DNA from: a virus
DNA: 34,964 nucleotides
Virus record (IMG/VR): IMGVR_UViG_3300023440_000014
Coordinates: 1 to 34,964 of that record
Reading direction: 5' to 3' (one strand)
In this document: positions 1-7,326 of the stretch, piece by piece
How the letters are laid out: each line of letters begins with the position of its first letter
How positions within the stretch are numbered: position 1 is the stretch's first letter
Notes under the pieces: generated by a model
What the model was told of the DNA's origin: nothing
The model's input: only the letters and a program-made list of their open reading frames with translations
The model's database searches: none
Made by a program: the position numbers and the translations under genes

Positions 1-260
1 GGCTGCCAGGCACAGACAGGGCCGTGCAAATAAAAGCAAAACGTAACGACTGGCAAAAGCAAAAGCGCCAGGGGCGCGGCGGCGGCTGGGAATATCACAT
101 CTCCAGCCTGCCAGCCGAGACGCAGGCGCATATCCAGGGTGAAATTCTAATACGCATCAAGCCGTCCGAGATTCCGGCCAGCAAGCGCCGCATCGTGCGG
201 TTTCTGGCCTGGCTGCTGCGTCCGGTGATTCGTGAAGCCATCCGGGAGGAGCGGCCATGA
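1..260 (+). CDS. Mu-type N-terminal DNA-binding domain protein (5'-truncated by window edge)
   Basis: The reading frame is open from base 3, and the first in-window start would be a GTG at 24. Residues encoded before that GTG (LPGTDRAV) align with VPGSDRRV of the next gene, so the true start is very likely upstream of the window. The protein resembles the winged-helix DNA-binding domain at the N-terminus of MuA-type transposases and Mu repressors, including the shared tract EYHISSLPAETQAHI. It then ends in a basic, hydrophobic tail (ILIRIKPSEI... ending IREERP) with no catalytic domain. It overlaps the transposase start by 4 bases (ATGA at 257). By position (directly before A) it may act as a Ner- or repressor-like regulator that competes for transposase or operator sites; this is inference. 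Bases 90-135 are identical to 386-431. Confidence 0.7.
   Translation, partial: LPGTDRAVQIKAKRNDWQKQKRQGRGGGWEYHISSLPAETQAHIQGEILIRIKPSEIPASKRRIVRFLAWLLRPVIREAIREERP
90..135 (+). repeat. 46-bp perfect direct repeat, copy 1 (with 386-431)
   Basis: Forty-six bases are identical, in the same orientation, at 90-135 and 386-431. Both encode EYHISSLPAETQAHI in their genes. Flanking codons of the two aligned domains have diverged, so the identity, including third positions, suggests recent duplication or gene conversion rather than plain constraint. Confidence 0.9.
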
Positions 261-2476
261 GGGAGTGGTTTACAGCCCAGACCCTGGCATCCATGCCGGG
301 CGTCCCCGGTTCAGATCGAAGAGTACGCTCTCGCGCCGAAAAAGATGGATGGAAATCGCGCCCTCGCGAAGTGGGAAAGGGGTTTGAATATCACATCTCC
401 AGCCTGCCAGCCGAGACGCAGGCGCATATCCGGAGGGAGGCATCAAAACGGAGCATTGAAGCGATCAATAACGAGCCGGAATTTGCTGAAGAGGCGCGGC
501 TGCACGAGCTGGCGCAACGGGAAGCGGCCAGACAGGCCGCAGAGCGGGCGCGGGAGCGCAAGATCAGAGCCGGACTCCAGGAATATGCCGCCCTGCCCGC
601 GGATAGCCGGAAAAAGAAACGCGCCAAGGCGCGGTTATGGGTGCTTCGGGCGCTGGGTGATTATTTGCAGCGCCATCAATGCAGCCACAAGGCGGCGTTT
701 CACGGGCTGGCGATGGAGCTGCGCGACAACACGCTGACCATGCCCGGCTGGGTGCGTGACGAGATGCCGGTTTATCGCGGCGTGCGTGGCGTGAGCGAGG
801 CGTCCATTGCCAAGTGGTTCCACGATTATCGCAATGAGGGGGTGATGGCGCTGACGGATGGTTATGGCAACCGCAAGCATCAATCCTGCATTGAAACGAA
901 TGCGGACCTGTTCCGGCTGGTGATCGGGGCGCTGGTGAAAGCACCGCAAATCACCGGCAAGGCCATGATGGAGTTTTTGCGCGCCTGCAACAAAAAACGC
1001 GCCGAGAGCGGCGATGAACCGTTGTCACTGCCGCACCAGCGCAGCTATGAGCGCTTTCGCAATGCATGGATTGAGCAGAACAGGCAGGTCTGGACGATGA
1101 TGACCAACCCGGACCAGTGGAAAAACAAGTTTATGCTGGCCGCCGGCTCGCATTCCGAGCATGTGGAGCGGCTGAATCAGCTATGGGAGCTGGATTCCAC
1201 ACCGGCGGACTGGATGCTGATCGATGGCCGGCATTCGGTGGTGGGCGTGATTGATATGTACAGCCGCCGGCTGAAATATTTTGTATCGAAAACCTCCAAA
1301 TCGATGGCTGTCTGCCAGGTGACGCGACGCGCCATTATGGACTGGGGTGTATGCGATGGCGTGCGTACGGATAACGGGCAGGATTATGTATCGAATCAGT
1401 TTGAAGTGGTGTTGCAGGGGCTGGATATCGCTCACTACATCTGCATCCCGTTTGCCTCCGAGGAGAAAGGCACGATTGAGCGCGCCATGCGCACGCTCAG
1501 CCACGGCATTCTGAACCTGCTGCCCGGTTTTATTGGTCATAATGTAGCTGAACGCAAGGCCATTGAGGCGCGCAAATCTTTTGCCAAACGCATGATGACG
1601 CAGGGCGAAGTGATTGATGTGGAGATGAGCGCAGCCGATCTGCAGCAGCATCTCGATAACTGGTGCGAGCATTATTACGGCAACGACAAACACAGCAGCC
1701 TGGGCATGAGCCCGAACGAAAAGGCGCGACGCTATACCGGCAGCATTCGCAGGATCGATGATGAACGGGCGCTGGATATGTTGCTATCCGAAGTGGCCGG
1801 GGTGCGCAAGATCGGCAAGAAAGGTGTGCGGTTTGAGAATCACACCTACTTCAACGATGAGATGGGCGCATATGTCGGCAAGGACGCCATGCTCAAATAT
1901 GACGAGCGCGATATAGGCCGTCTTTATGCCTATGTTGAGGAGCGTTTTATCGGCGTTTTGCTGTGCCACGACATCCTGGGCATATCGCGCCAGGAGGCGG
2001 CTGCGGCAGTCAAGGCGAAACAGAAGAAACTGGTGGCCAAACAGGCGGCGGAATACCGCGCATGGGGTCGCGAAATCAAGGAAAACATGGCCGAAACGGT
2101 GCTCGATTATCGCATTGCCGAATCGGAAAACGTGGTTGCACTGCCGCATCAGACCGAAACGCACCGCACAACCGGCCTGGATGAGGCGGGGCGAGCCCTG
2201 CTTGCGGATGCAGGCGAGCAGCCGGAGAGCACACCGCTGACGGATGCCGAGCAGGCCGTATTCGACGCCATGAATGCGGATGAACCGGCAGACAATACGC
2301 CGGAATCACTGCGCCTGCTCGGCCATGATCCGGTGCGCGATTACAGACTGTGGGAATCGCTCAAGGCGCGATCAGATCGGGGTGAAACACTGTTGCCTGC
2401 CGAGGCTGATTTTGTGCGCGGATACGCAACAACCACCGAGCACGATGCCATGAAGAAATTTATTGCAGCGGAATGA
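257..2476 (+). CDS. A: Mu-type DDE transposase (MuA family)
   Basis: 739 aa, close to the 663 aa of MuA. It catalyses strand transfer of the phage ends for integration and replicative transposition. Residues 1-60 form a Mu-type winged-helix domain. A basic helical region follows, then an integrase-core (rve) domain. The catalytic triad can be placed at D313 (LWELDSTPAD), D372 (VRTDNGQDY) and E408 (EEKGTIERAM). After it comes a beta-barrel-like region and an acidic, helical C-terminal tail, which in MuA contacts MuB and ClpX. The ATG overlaps the stop of the preceding gene (ATGA). The gene starts the transposition operon A-B. All three acidic residues are present, so the enzyme is probably active. 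Confidence 0.96.
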   Translation: MREWFTAQTLASMPGVPGSDRRVRSRAEKDGWKSRPREVGKGFEYHISSLPAETQAHIRREASKRSIEAINNEPEFAEEARLHELAQREAARQAAERARERKIRAGLQEYAALPADSRKKKRAKARLWVLRALGDYLQRHQCSHKAAFHGLAMELRDNTLTMPGWVRDEMPVYRGVRGVSEASIAKWFHDYRNEGVMALTDGYGNRKHQSCIETNADLFRLVIGALVKAPQITGKAMMEFLRACNKKRAESGDEPLSLPHQRSYERFRNAWIEQNRQVWTMMTNPDQWKNKFMLAAGSHSEHVERLNQLWELDSTPADWMLIDGRHSVVGVIDMYSRRLKYFVSKTSKSMAVCQVTRRAIMDWGVCDGVRTDNGQDYVSNQFEVVLQGLDIAHYICIPFASEEKGTIERAMRTLSHGILNLLPGFIGHNVAERKAIEARKSFAKRMMTQGEVIDVEMSAADLQQHLDNWCEHYYGNDKHSSLGMSPNEKARRYTGSIRRIDDERALDMLLSEVAGVRKIGKKGVRFENHTYFNDEMGAYVGKDAMLKYDERDIGRLYAYVEERFIGVLLCHDILGISRQEAAAAVKAKQKKLVAKQAAEYRAWGREIKENMAETVLDYRIAESENVVALPHQTETHRTTGLDEAGRALLADAGEQPESTPLTDAEQAVFDAMNADEPADNTPESLRLLGHDPVRDYRLWESLKARSDRGETLLPAEADFVRGYATTTEHDAMKKFIAAE
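386..431 (+). repeat. 46-bp perfect direct repeat, copy 2
   Basis: Second copy of the 90-135 repeat, inside the DNA-binding domain coding sequence of transposase A. Homologous recombination between the copies would fuse the upstream small gene in frame to the transposase and delete 296 bp. Confidence 0.9.
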
Positions 2477-2505
2477 GTGTTTTTGAGTTGTGAAGGGTAA
2501 AAAAA

Positions 2506-2540
2506 GGCTGCCCCGACCGTGAGAAGTCAACAAGGCAGCC
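2506..2540 (+). promoter_or_regulatory. Inverted repeat between A and B (attenuator-like)
   Basis: In the 82-base gap between A and B, arms of seven bases (2506-2512 and 2534-2540) are perfectly complementary around a 21-base loop. The 3' side is followed only by ATTTC, so this is a weak terminator or a processing/attenuation structure rather than a strong stop. The B ribosome-binding site (AGGAG) lies just downstream. Confidence 0.35.
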
Positions 2541-2558
2541 ATTTCAGGAGAGCGAAGT

Positions 2559-3266
2559 ATGAAGCATAGTATATTGAAAGTCAAAAACGTGGCGAGGATG
2601 GCGCTGGCCGGCGAGGCGCTGACCAATCGCGCCATCGGCATGCCCGGCATGGGGCTGGTGTACGGTCCGACCGGAGCCGGCAAGACCACCGCCATCACCT
2701 GGTATATCAATCAGTGCAACGGCGTGTATGTGCGGGCATGGGCGGTGTGGAGCCCCAGTGCCATGCTGGAGGCAATCTGCACCGAGCTGGATTTGCCCAA
2801 GGCGCGGAATCTCTCGCGCATGGCGGCGGATATTGTGGCAAAAATGGAGGAGACCGGCAGGGCGCTGTTCATTGATGAGGCCGATTATGTGATCGACCAG
2901 AAGCGCATGGTGGAAACATTGCGCGATCTGCACGATATGAGTTCAACGCCGGTGATCCTGATCGGCATGGAAGGCATTCATCGCAAAATACAGCAGCGCA
3001 AACAGGTATCCGGCAGGCTGGCTGAATGGGTGCATTTTGACCCGTGCGATATCGATGACGCCCGCATACTGGCAGACGGCCTGAGCGATGTGATTGTGGA
3101 TGATGATCTGCTGGATTACCTGTTCAAAAAAACGAGCGGGCTGGCACGCAATATCTGTGTCGGTCTGTCCAAAATCGAGCGGCGCGGCAAGCGGCTGGGG
3201 AAAGATCGCATGACACTGGCCGATTGGGACAAAAGCCAACCGTTCTTTGTCGGGCCGGGGGTGTAA
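2559..3266 (+). CDS. B: Transposition target-capture ATPase (MuB family)
   Basis: 235 aa AAA+ ATPase. Walker A GPTGAGKTT is at about residues 36-44 and Walker B ALFIDEAD at about 102-109 (D106, E107), followed by a sensor-like segment STPVILIGMEG. In Mu this protein forms ATP-dependent filaments on target DNA, delivers target to the transposase, and gives immunity to self-insertion. It is shorter than Mu B (312 aa) because it begins almost at the P-loop and lacks the N-terminal helix-turn-helix domain, as in other transposable phages. A Shine-Dalgarno AGGAG stands before the ATG. The start of the next gene overlaps its stop codon (TAATG). Confidence 0.93.
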   Translation: MKHSILKVKNVARMALAGEALTNRAIGMPGMGLVYGPTGAGKTTAITWYINQCNGVYVRAWAVWSPSAMLEAICTELDLPKARNLSRMAADIVAKMEETGRALFIDEADYVIDQKRMVETLRDLHDMSSTPVILIGMEGIHRKIQQRKQVSGRLAEWVHFDPCDIDDARILADGLSDVIVDDDLLDYLFKKTSGLARNICVGLSKIERRGKRLGKDRMTLADWDKSQPFFVGPGV

Positions 3267-3586
3267 TGATGAGGGAACGCAAGCGTATGCGCCGGGCATC
3301 CGGCATCAACCAGCGCTCAAGAGCGTGGCAATCAATGCGTATTCTCAGGCGCTTCAAGCTGCCTGATATCGTGGCGACGGCGGAAATATCACCCAATAAC
3401 TGTGCCAAATATATCCGGGCGCTCAATGCTATTGGTTACCTGCGGGTGGTGCAGGCACGCCACCAGGGCAAGGCCGGCGGCGGCGCGGTGTATGCACTGG
3501 TAAAAAACACCGGCCCGAATGCGCCGCTGGCCAAGGATGGCTTTGTCTACGACCCGAATACCGGAGAGGAGATTGATTATGCCTGA
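3266..3586 (+). CDS. Early winged-helix protein, unknown role
   Basis: 106 aa, starting at the ATG that overlaps the B stop (TAATG); a longer reading from 3224 would run inside B and is unlikely. The sequence is very basic at the N-terminus (RERKRMRRASGINQRSRAWQ). It then has a pattern like a winged helix (SMRILRRFKLPDIVATAEIS, NNCAKYIRALNAIGYLRVVQ). It probably binds DNA, and similar small regulators follow B in other Mu-like phages. The overlap with the next gene (3579) places it in the early operon. Its function is not known to me. Confidence 0.7.
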   Translation: MMRERKRMRRASGINQRSRAWQSMRILRRFKLPDIVATAEISPNNCAKYIRALNAIGYLRVVQARHQGKAGGGAVYALVKNTGPNAPLAKDGFVYDPNTGEEIDYA

Positions 3587-3950
3587 TACAGCATGCACCC
3601 CAGGGCACCCTCTCTCTCGCAAGCTCGATTCACCTTGGATTGAAGCCTTGCGGATGGCGTGCCGCACCCATAGTCAGGCGGTGGTCGGCAGCAGAATCGG
3701 CATGAGCCCGGCGGTGGTGAATCAGGTGCTCAAGGGTTGCTATAACGGCAATTTACTGAATGTGCAGCGCCGGGTTGAAGGGGCGCTGATGGGTGTGACG
3801 GTGGATTGTCCGGTGGTGGGCGATCTGCTTCTGAATCGCTGCATGGAAAATCAGAACAGGCCGTTTGCAGCCACCAACCCGCTGCGGGTGGCGCTGCATC
3901 GGGCGTGCAAAACATGCCCGGAGAACAAGAGCAATGGAGGTGAGAGATGA
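3579..3950 (+). CDS. Small helix-turn-helix protein
   Basis: 123 aa. The ATG at 3579 was chosen because GGAGAGGA sits just upstream; longer in-frame starts lie inside the preceding gene. A helix-turn-helix is visible in SQAVVGSRIGMSPAVVNQVLKG at about residues 30-55, followed by NVQRRVEGALMG, the pattern seen in LacI/XRE-like phage regulators. The C-terminus has four cysteines (CPVV, NRCME, HRACKTCPEN) that might bind a metal. It overlaps both neighbours. It is likely an early transcription regulator; the target is unknown. Confidence 0.7.
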   Translation: MPDTACTPGHPLSRKLDSPWIEALRMACRTHSQAVVGSRIGMSPAVVNQVLKGCYNGNLLNVQRRVEGALMGVTVDCPVVGDLLLNRCMENQNRPFAATNPLRVALHRACKTCPENKSNGGER

Positions 3951-4345
3951 ACAGATTAAGGATGAAATGGAAATCACAGGAGAAACCACAGCAGCGCAGG
4001 CCCGATCACCGGGAGCAGCCGCCAGCCTGGATCAGCGATGCGCAGCTTGATCTGCTGGCCAATCGCTATCAGGCCAATCATATCTGCTATCTGCTGGATA
4101 TCACCTTCGATGCCTACCTGCTGGCGCCGAAGGGATGGGATCGCATTGCAAAACACCTGCACAATGGCGGCGGCTGCCGCATGGAGGCCGGGCAGCTGGT
4201 GATGAACGATAAACCGCGCGCCGGGATTTGCGGCTGGTGCGAACGCTGGTGGAGTGCGCGATCCGGGGGGCTTAATGAGGGCGATTTATGCCCGGAGTGC
4301 GCCCGCAATATACTCATGAAAACCGGGGAGGCGCGGCATGCCTGA
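3947..4345 (+). CDS. Hypothetical early protein with CxxC pairs
   Basis: 132 aa, ATGA overlap with the previous stop. It is a basic, glutamine- and proline-rich N-terminus followed by a helical region (ISDAQLDLLANRYQANHICYLLDI). The C-terminal half has two CxxC pairs (CGWC near residue 94 and CPEC near 118), spaced as in a small zinc ribbon. I recognise no family. It is co-transcribed with its neighbours by overlap. Confidence 0.6.
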   Translation: MNRLRMKWKSQEKPQQRRPDHREQPPAWISDAQLDLLANRYQANHICYLLDITFDAYLLAPKGWDRIAKHLHNGGGCRMEAGQLVMNDKPRAGICGWCERWWSARSGGLNEGDLCPECARNILMKTGEARHA

Positions 4346-4478
4346 TTCAATCATGATTGTCCTGATTGTTGCGCTCGCATTCGGCGCACAGGTCATCATC
4401 TGGATTATCAAGGATATCGAAGCTGAAAAGCGCAAGAATGATGAAATCGAGCACTGGCTGAACGGTGGCAAGGGCTAA
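4338..4478 (+). CDS. 46-aa single-pass membrane protein
   Basis: Overlaps the previous gene by 8 bases. The protein starts MPDSIMIVLIVALAFGAQ and has one hydrophobic segment (about residues 5-24), then a charged helix (KDIEAEKRKNDEIEHW). It has the shape of a small inner-membrane protein with a cytoplasmic coiled tail. Upstream GGGGAGG serves as ribosome-binding site. The function is unknown. Confidence 0.55.
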   Translation: MPDSIMIVLIVALAFGAQVIIWIIKDIEAEKRKNDEIEHWLNGGKG

Positions 4479-4497
4479 GCAAACCACTACCGGAAGT

Positions 4498-4511
4498 GCG
4501 GCTTAAGCCGC
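4498..4511. promoter_or_regulatory. 14-bp perfect palindrome upstream of gam
   Basis: The 14-base sequence GCGGCTTAAGCCGC at 4498-4511 is its own reverse complement. It lies in the 63-base gap before gam, about 20 bases before the AAGGAG ribosome-binding site. It could be an operator for one of the helix-turn-helix proteins upstream, or an RNA hairpin; no T-run follows. Confidence 0.45.
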
Positions 4512-4541
4512 GCCCATAACCCACAAAAAAGGAGAAGAAAT

Positions 4542-5063
4542 ATGGCAACACGCAGAATCAAAACCAGCGCAGTAGGCCCTGTGCCGCAAGACAGGGAGCA
4601 GGTGCGCGATTATATCCTGCGCATCGGCAGGCATCAGAACGATCGCAAGCGCATCGAGGCCACCATGAACGATCAGATCCAGAAGATCAAAGACAAATAC
4701 CAGGCGCAGGCCGCCCCTCATGCCGAGCAGATCGCTGAATTATCACAGGGTGTGCAGGTCTGGTGCGAAGCCAATCGGGACAAGTTGACCAATGGTGGCA
4801 AGCGCAAATCCGCCGATCTCGGAGCCGGTGAAATCCAGTGGCGCACCCGCCCGCCCAAAGTGTCGCTGCGCAATATTCCGGGCGTGATTGAGGCGCTCAA
4901 GGCGCTGGGGCTGGCGCAGTTCCTGCGCACCAAGGAAGAGATTAACAAGGAGGCCATCCTGGCCGATCCGGAAGCAGCGCAGAATGTGAAAGGAATCACC
5001 ATCAGTCAGGGCGAAGATTTCGTCATCAAGCCGCACGAGAGCGAGCTTGAGGAGGTGGCGTGA
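4542..5063 (+). CDS. gam: Host-nuclease inhibitor Gam (Mu Gam family)
   Basis: 173 aa, matching the length of Mu Gam (174 aa). Gam is a Ku-like homodimer that binds double-stranded DNA ends and blocks host exonucleases such as RecBCD. The long N-terminal helix (DREQVRDYILRIGRHQNDRKRIEATMNDQIQKIKDKYQ) and the following WCEANRDKLT, ADLGAGEIQWRTRPPKVSLR and NIPGVIEALKALGL blocks are typical of the family. It has a good ribosome-binding site (AAGGAG). The next gene overlaps by TGATG at the stop. Confidence 0.95.
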   Translation: MATRRIKTSAVGPVPQDREQVRDYILRIGRHQNDRKRIEATMNDQIQKIKDKYQAQAAPHAEQIAELSQGVQVWCEANRDKLTNGGKRKSADLGAGEIQWRTRPPKVSLRNIPGVIEALKALGLAQFLRTKEEINKEAILADPEAAQNVKGITISQGEDFVIKPHESELEEVA

Positions 5064-5254
5064 TGCAGTTGCAGATGAATAACAGCGGTGCATGGCGCAA
5101 TGTGATTCAGTTCAAGGCCGCGCAGGAAAGGGTGGTGCGGCAGGCGGCTGAGAATCTCGCAGTTGCCGGCGGCATTCGCGGCTTCCGGATTGTCGATGAA
5201 GGCATTGCTGTGGCGCACTGCCTGCGCCCGGACTACATCTGGGTAGATGGCTGA
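5063..5254 (+). CDS. Hypothetical 63-aa early protein
   Basis: The ATG at 5063 overlaps the gam stop (TGATG), with GGAGG at 5051-5055 as ribosome-binding site. The sequence (MQLQMNNSGAWRNVIQFKA...) has a helical middle and no membrane segment. Small proteins of this kind commonly follow gam in Mu-like phages. I see no assignable function. Confidence 0.6.
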   Translation: MQLQMNNSGAWRNVIQFKAAQERVVRQAAENLAVAGGIRGFRIVDEGIAVAHCLRPDYIWVDG

Positions 5255-5303
5255 TGCGCCCCATCAATATGATTCTCAACCCCAACGATGCCGAAGCGAC
5301 TGC

Positions 5304-5399
5304 GGCACATGGACGTGCCACATGACAAATATGCAGGAAAGCATATTTGCACGGTCGAATGGCCGCCCGAAGGGTGTGGCACATGGACGTGCCACATGA
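5304..5399 (+). repeat. 22-bp direct repeats flanking a perfect 9-bp-arm hairpin
   Basis: Two identical 22-base copies lie at 5304-5325 and 5378-5399. Each contains the dyad TGGCAC/GTGCCA or its 5-base core. Between them, CAAATATGC (5326-5334) and GCATATTTG (5341-5349) form perfect 9-base arms around a 6-base loop. The second copy ends on the start codon of the following gene (ATG at 5396). The block fills most of the 141-base gap after 5254. It could be an operator array controlling the next gene, or a small repeated element that has inserted. Confidence 0.75.
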
Positions 5400-6031
5400 A
5401 AATCACCTGCCCATCGTGTGGAACCGGCGGTTCAATCAGCCTGTTTATGGCCGATACGGATGCGCGTCGGGCGGTGCTTGCTGCCGCCCGGCTGCCGTCG
5501 GACTGCGGCATGGCGACGCTGAAATATATATCCCTGTTCACCCCGCGTGATCGCTTTCTCACCAGCACGCGGGCAGCCCGATTGATTACGGAATGTTGTG
5601 ATATGATTATCTCCGGTGTCGATTTCGACCGGGATCATATCAAAGCACCTTCGTATATCTGGCGGCAGGCCATGCTGGAAATGATTGAAAATGAAAAGAT
5701 CGACCGGCCTATCAAAAACCACCACTACCTGCTGCGCATCGTGCAGACCATGCTCAACAAGCGATCTGATGTGAATCAGGCGGAGCGGGCGGATGCCCGC
5801 CGCAATAGCGAAACAGTGCGGGTGCGCAGCACATCCATGCAGCCGATAGCGGAAGCATTGCCCGGTGCGCTGCCGGATATTCCGGCAGATGTGCGCCCTG
5901 CCCTGCTGAAGTTGGCCAGGGAGGCGTTGTTAGGCGACGGATTCAAGGAAAAATTCCTGATTGCGCCGCTGATTGAACAAAAAGCGAAGGAATTGTATGC
6001 CGATGGATATGCCAATGGAGGGCAGCCATGA
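5396..6031 (+). CDS. Conserved early phage protein with N-terminal zinc-ribbon-like motif
   Basis: 211 aa from the ATG at 5396 (MKITCPSCGTGGSISLFMAD). A longer in-frame ORF from 5288 exists but its extra 36 residues are made by the direct-repeat/hairpin block, so they look non-coding. The N-terminal CPSC with a distant C pair (SDCG, ECC) may bind zinc. The middle (APSYIWRQAMLEMIENEKI...HHYLLRIVQTML) and the C-terminal helical segment (PADVRPALLKLAREAL) are like a hypothetical protein found between gam and gemA in other Mu-like phages. The biochemical role is unknown. Confidence 0.75.
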   Translation: MKITCPSCGTGGSISLFMADTDARRAVLAAARLPSDCGMATLKYISLFTPRDRFLTSTRAARLITECCDMIISGVDFDRDHIKAPSYIWRQAMLEMIENEKIDRPIKNHHYLLRIVQTMLNKRSDVNQAERADARRNSETVRVRSTSMQPIAEALPGALPDIPADVRPALLKLAREALLGDGFKEKFLIAPLIEQKAKELYADGYANGGQP

Positions 6032-6297
6032 ATACGCATTTATTCGACATCATCAAGCGCAATCTGGCTGTGCCGGATTCAGATCGCGATCCGGCAGCCA
6101 AAACGATGAATGAGCGGCCGCTCAAGGAGAATACCATTGCTGGCATCCAGATGGTGCATCGCCTGATGCGCGAGCGGCAGATATGCCGCGCCGAAGCGGC
6201 AAGGATTGCGGCGGCGGAAACCGGCTGCGTGGCGCAAACACTGAAAGCCAAGTGGCGCGATTATGAAGCGCGCCTCAAGCGGGATGGGCTGCTGTGA
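6028..6297 (+). CDS. Hypothetical early protein (89 aa)
   Basis: ATGA overlap with the previous gene; GGAGGGCAG upstream. Mostly helical. The segment MVHRLMRERQICRAEAARIAAAETGCVAQTLKAKWRDYEARL resembles a small helix-turn-helix DNA-binding fold. No family is recognised. Its tight overlaps on both sides support translation in the early operon. Confidence 0.6.
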   Translation: MNTHLFDIIKRNLAVPDSDRDPAAKTMNERPLKENTIAGIQMVHRLMRERQICRAEAARIAAAETGCVAQTLKAKWRDYEARLKRDGLL

Positions 6298-6641
6298 GCG
6301 AATTCGATATTGATCGCGCCGCAGTACTGGCCACGCTGTCCAGGCATATCGGCAAGGCGCGCGGCCTGAGCGCCAGAGCGCTGGTGGCAGATATCACATG
6401 GGAAGCGGCAACCGATGCCGGCTGCCGTCGTTTGCGCCAGGTGATTGAGGAGCTGCGCAGGGAGGGCCACCACATTTGCGGCCATCCGTCCTCCGGCTAT
6501 TTCATTGCGGCCAACGAAGAGGAGCTGAACGAGACATGCCGGTTTCTGGTGGATCGCGCCATGACCACGCTCACGCAGGTTTCCAGAATGAAAAAAGCCA
6601 GCCTGCCGGATCTGCATGGCCAGTTGGGGTTGAAGATATGA
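6294..6641 (+). CDS. Small winged-helix-like early protein
   Basis: 115 aa with a GTG start that overlaps the previous stop (GTGA). The segment LSARALVADITWEAATDAGCRRLRQVIEELRREGHHICGHPSSGYFIA reads as a winged helix: helix-turn-helix, then a beta-hairpin wing ending in GYF. Such proteins recur between gam and mor in Mu-like phages and are presumed to be DNA-binding. The target is unknown. Confidence 0.6.
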   Translation: MSEFDIDRAAVLATLSRHIGKARGLSARALVADITWEAATDAGCRRLRQVIEELRREGHHICGHPSSGYFIAANEEELNETCRFLVDRAMTTLTQVSRMKKASLPDLHGQLGLKI

Positions 6642-6856
6642 GTATCACTATCCGCAAGGTGAAATGGATGACCGCTGATTTCAGACCGGTTCCGATGCCG
6701 TCTACAAAATGCCCTATAGTGAAGATCTACGGCAGCGATGATGTTGTGACGGCGGTAATGGGCATCATGCACTGCAATGCGTGCGCCTATGTCCAGCAGA
6801 TTCATGTTGATTACAACGCCGAAACAGGCGAGGTGCACTGTGCCGCGCCAAAGTAA
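6638..6856 (+). CDS. Hypothetical 72-aa protein
   Basis: ATGA overlap at the start (ATG 6638). The protein begins MSITIRKVKWMTADFRPVPM. It has cysteines in CPIV, HCNAC and HCAAPK, which could form a small metal site. No family recognised. The next gene most likely starts inside its last codons (GTG 6840). Confidence 0.55.
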   Translation: MSITIRKVKWMTADFRPVPMPSTKCPIVKIYGSDDVVTAVMGIMHCNACAYVQQIHVDYNAETGEVHCAAPK

Positions 6857-7301
6857 AACACCGGAACAATATCGCCGCGCCGAGCTGGGCAAGATTCATA
6901 TTGCCAAAAAGGCGTTGGGGCTGGATGATGATACCTATCGCGATGTGCTGTGGGCGGTGTGCCGGGTGCGCTCGGCGGCTGATCTGGATAGCACGGGCCG
7001 CTTCAAGCTGATTAAGCATTTTGAATCACTGGGCTGGAAAAATACGCGCCGTAATTACGGGCGCAAACCGGGCGTAACCGCTGATAAAACACCGCTTATG
7101 AACAAGCTCGAAGCGCTGCTGGCCGATAATAAACTGCCGTGGGGCTATGCCGATGGCATGGCAAAACGGATGTTTAAGGTGGATAAGGTGGGTTGGTTGA
7201 AGCCTGATCAACTGCATAAGCTGGTGGCGGCATTGCAGATTTCGATCAATCGGAAGCCTGTAAGGTGTGAGGCGACAGGCGATAAGGAGAACGCATCATG
7301 A
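6840..7301 (+). CDS. gemA: GemA / gp16-family regulatory protein (DUF1018)
   Basis: 153 aa from a GTG at 6840 (MPRQSKTPEQYRRAELGKIHIAKKALGLDDDTYRDVL). I prefer this start because the family begins with the RR.ELAKIHIAKKxLGLDDDTYR block; a longer ATG start at 6777 lies inside the preceding gene. The middle (STGRFKLIKHFESLGWK) and C-terminal (WGYADGMAKRMFKVDKVGWLKPDQLHKLVAALQ) motifs are typical of Mu gp16/GemA. In Mu, GemA alters expression of host genes and affects DNA supercoiling. It sits directly before mor, as in Mu. Confidence 0.88.
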   Translation: MPRQSKTPEQYRRAELGKIHIAKKALGLDDDTYRDVLWAVCRVRSAADLDSTGRFKLIKHFESLGWKNTRRNYGRKPGVTADKTPLMNKLEALLADNKLPWGYADGMAKRMFKVDKVGWLKPDQLHKLVAALQISINRKPVRCEATGDKENAS

Positions 7302-7326
7302 GCAACGACACCTCACCCCTCACACC
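7264..7326 (+). promoter_or_regulatory. Inverted repeat enclosing the mor ribosome-binding site
   Basis: GGTGTGAGG (7264-7272) and CCTCACACC (7318-7326) are perfectly complementary. The loop between holds the AAGGAGA ribosome-binding site and the mor start codon at 7298. The downstream arm is part of a CCCCTCAC-rich tandem stretch (7310-7344) that encodes TSPLTPDPSPLT. Pairing in the mRNA could limit mor translation; this is inference. Confidence 0.35.

Noticed and set aside
564-944. Minus-strand open frames under the transposase
   Set aside because: They mirror the codon pattern of the transposase gene; no ribosome-binding site or motif.
5288-5395. N-terminal extension of the gene at 5396
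   Set aside because: The added residues are encoded wholly by the direct-repeat/hairpin block, and the ATG at 5396 gives a natural zinc-ribbon start.
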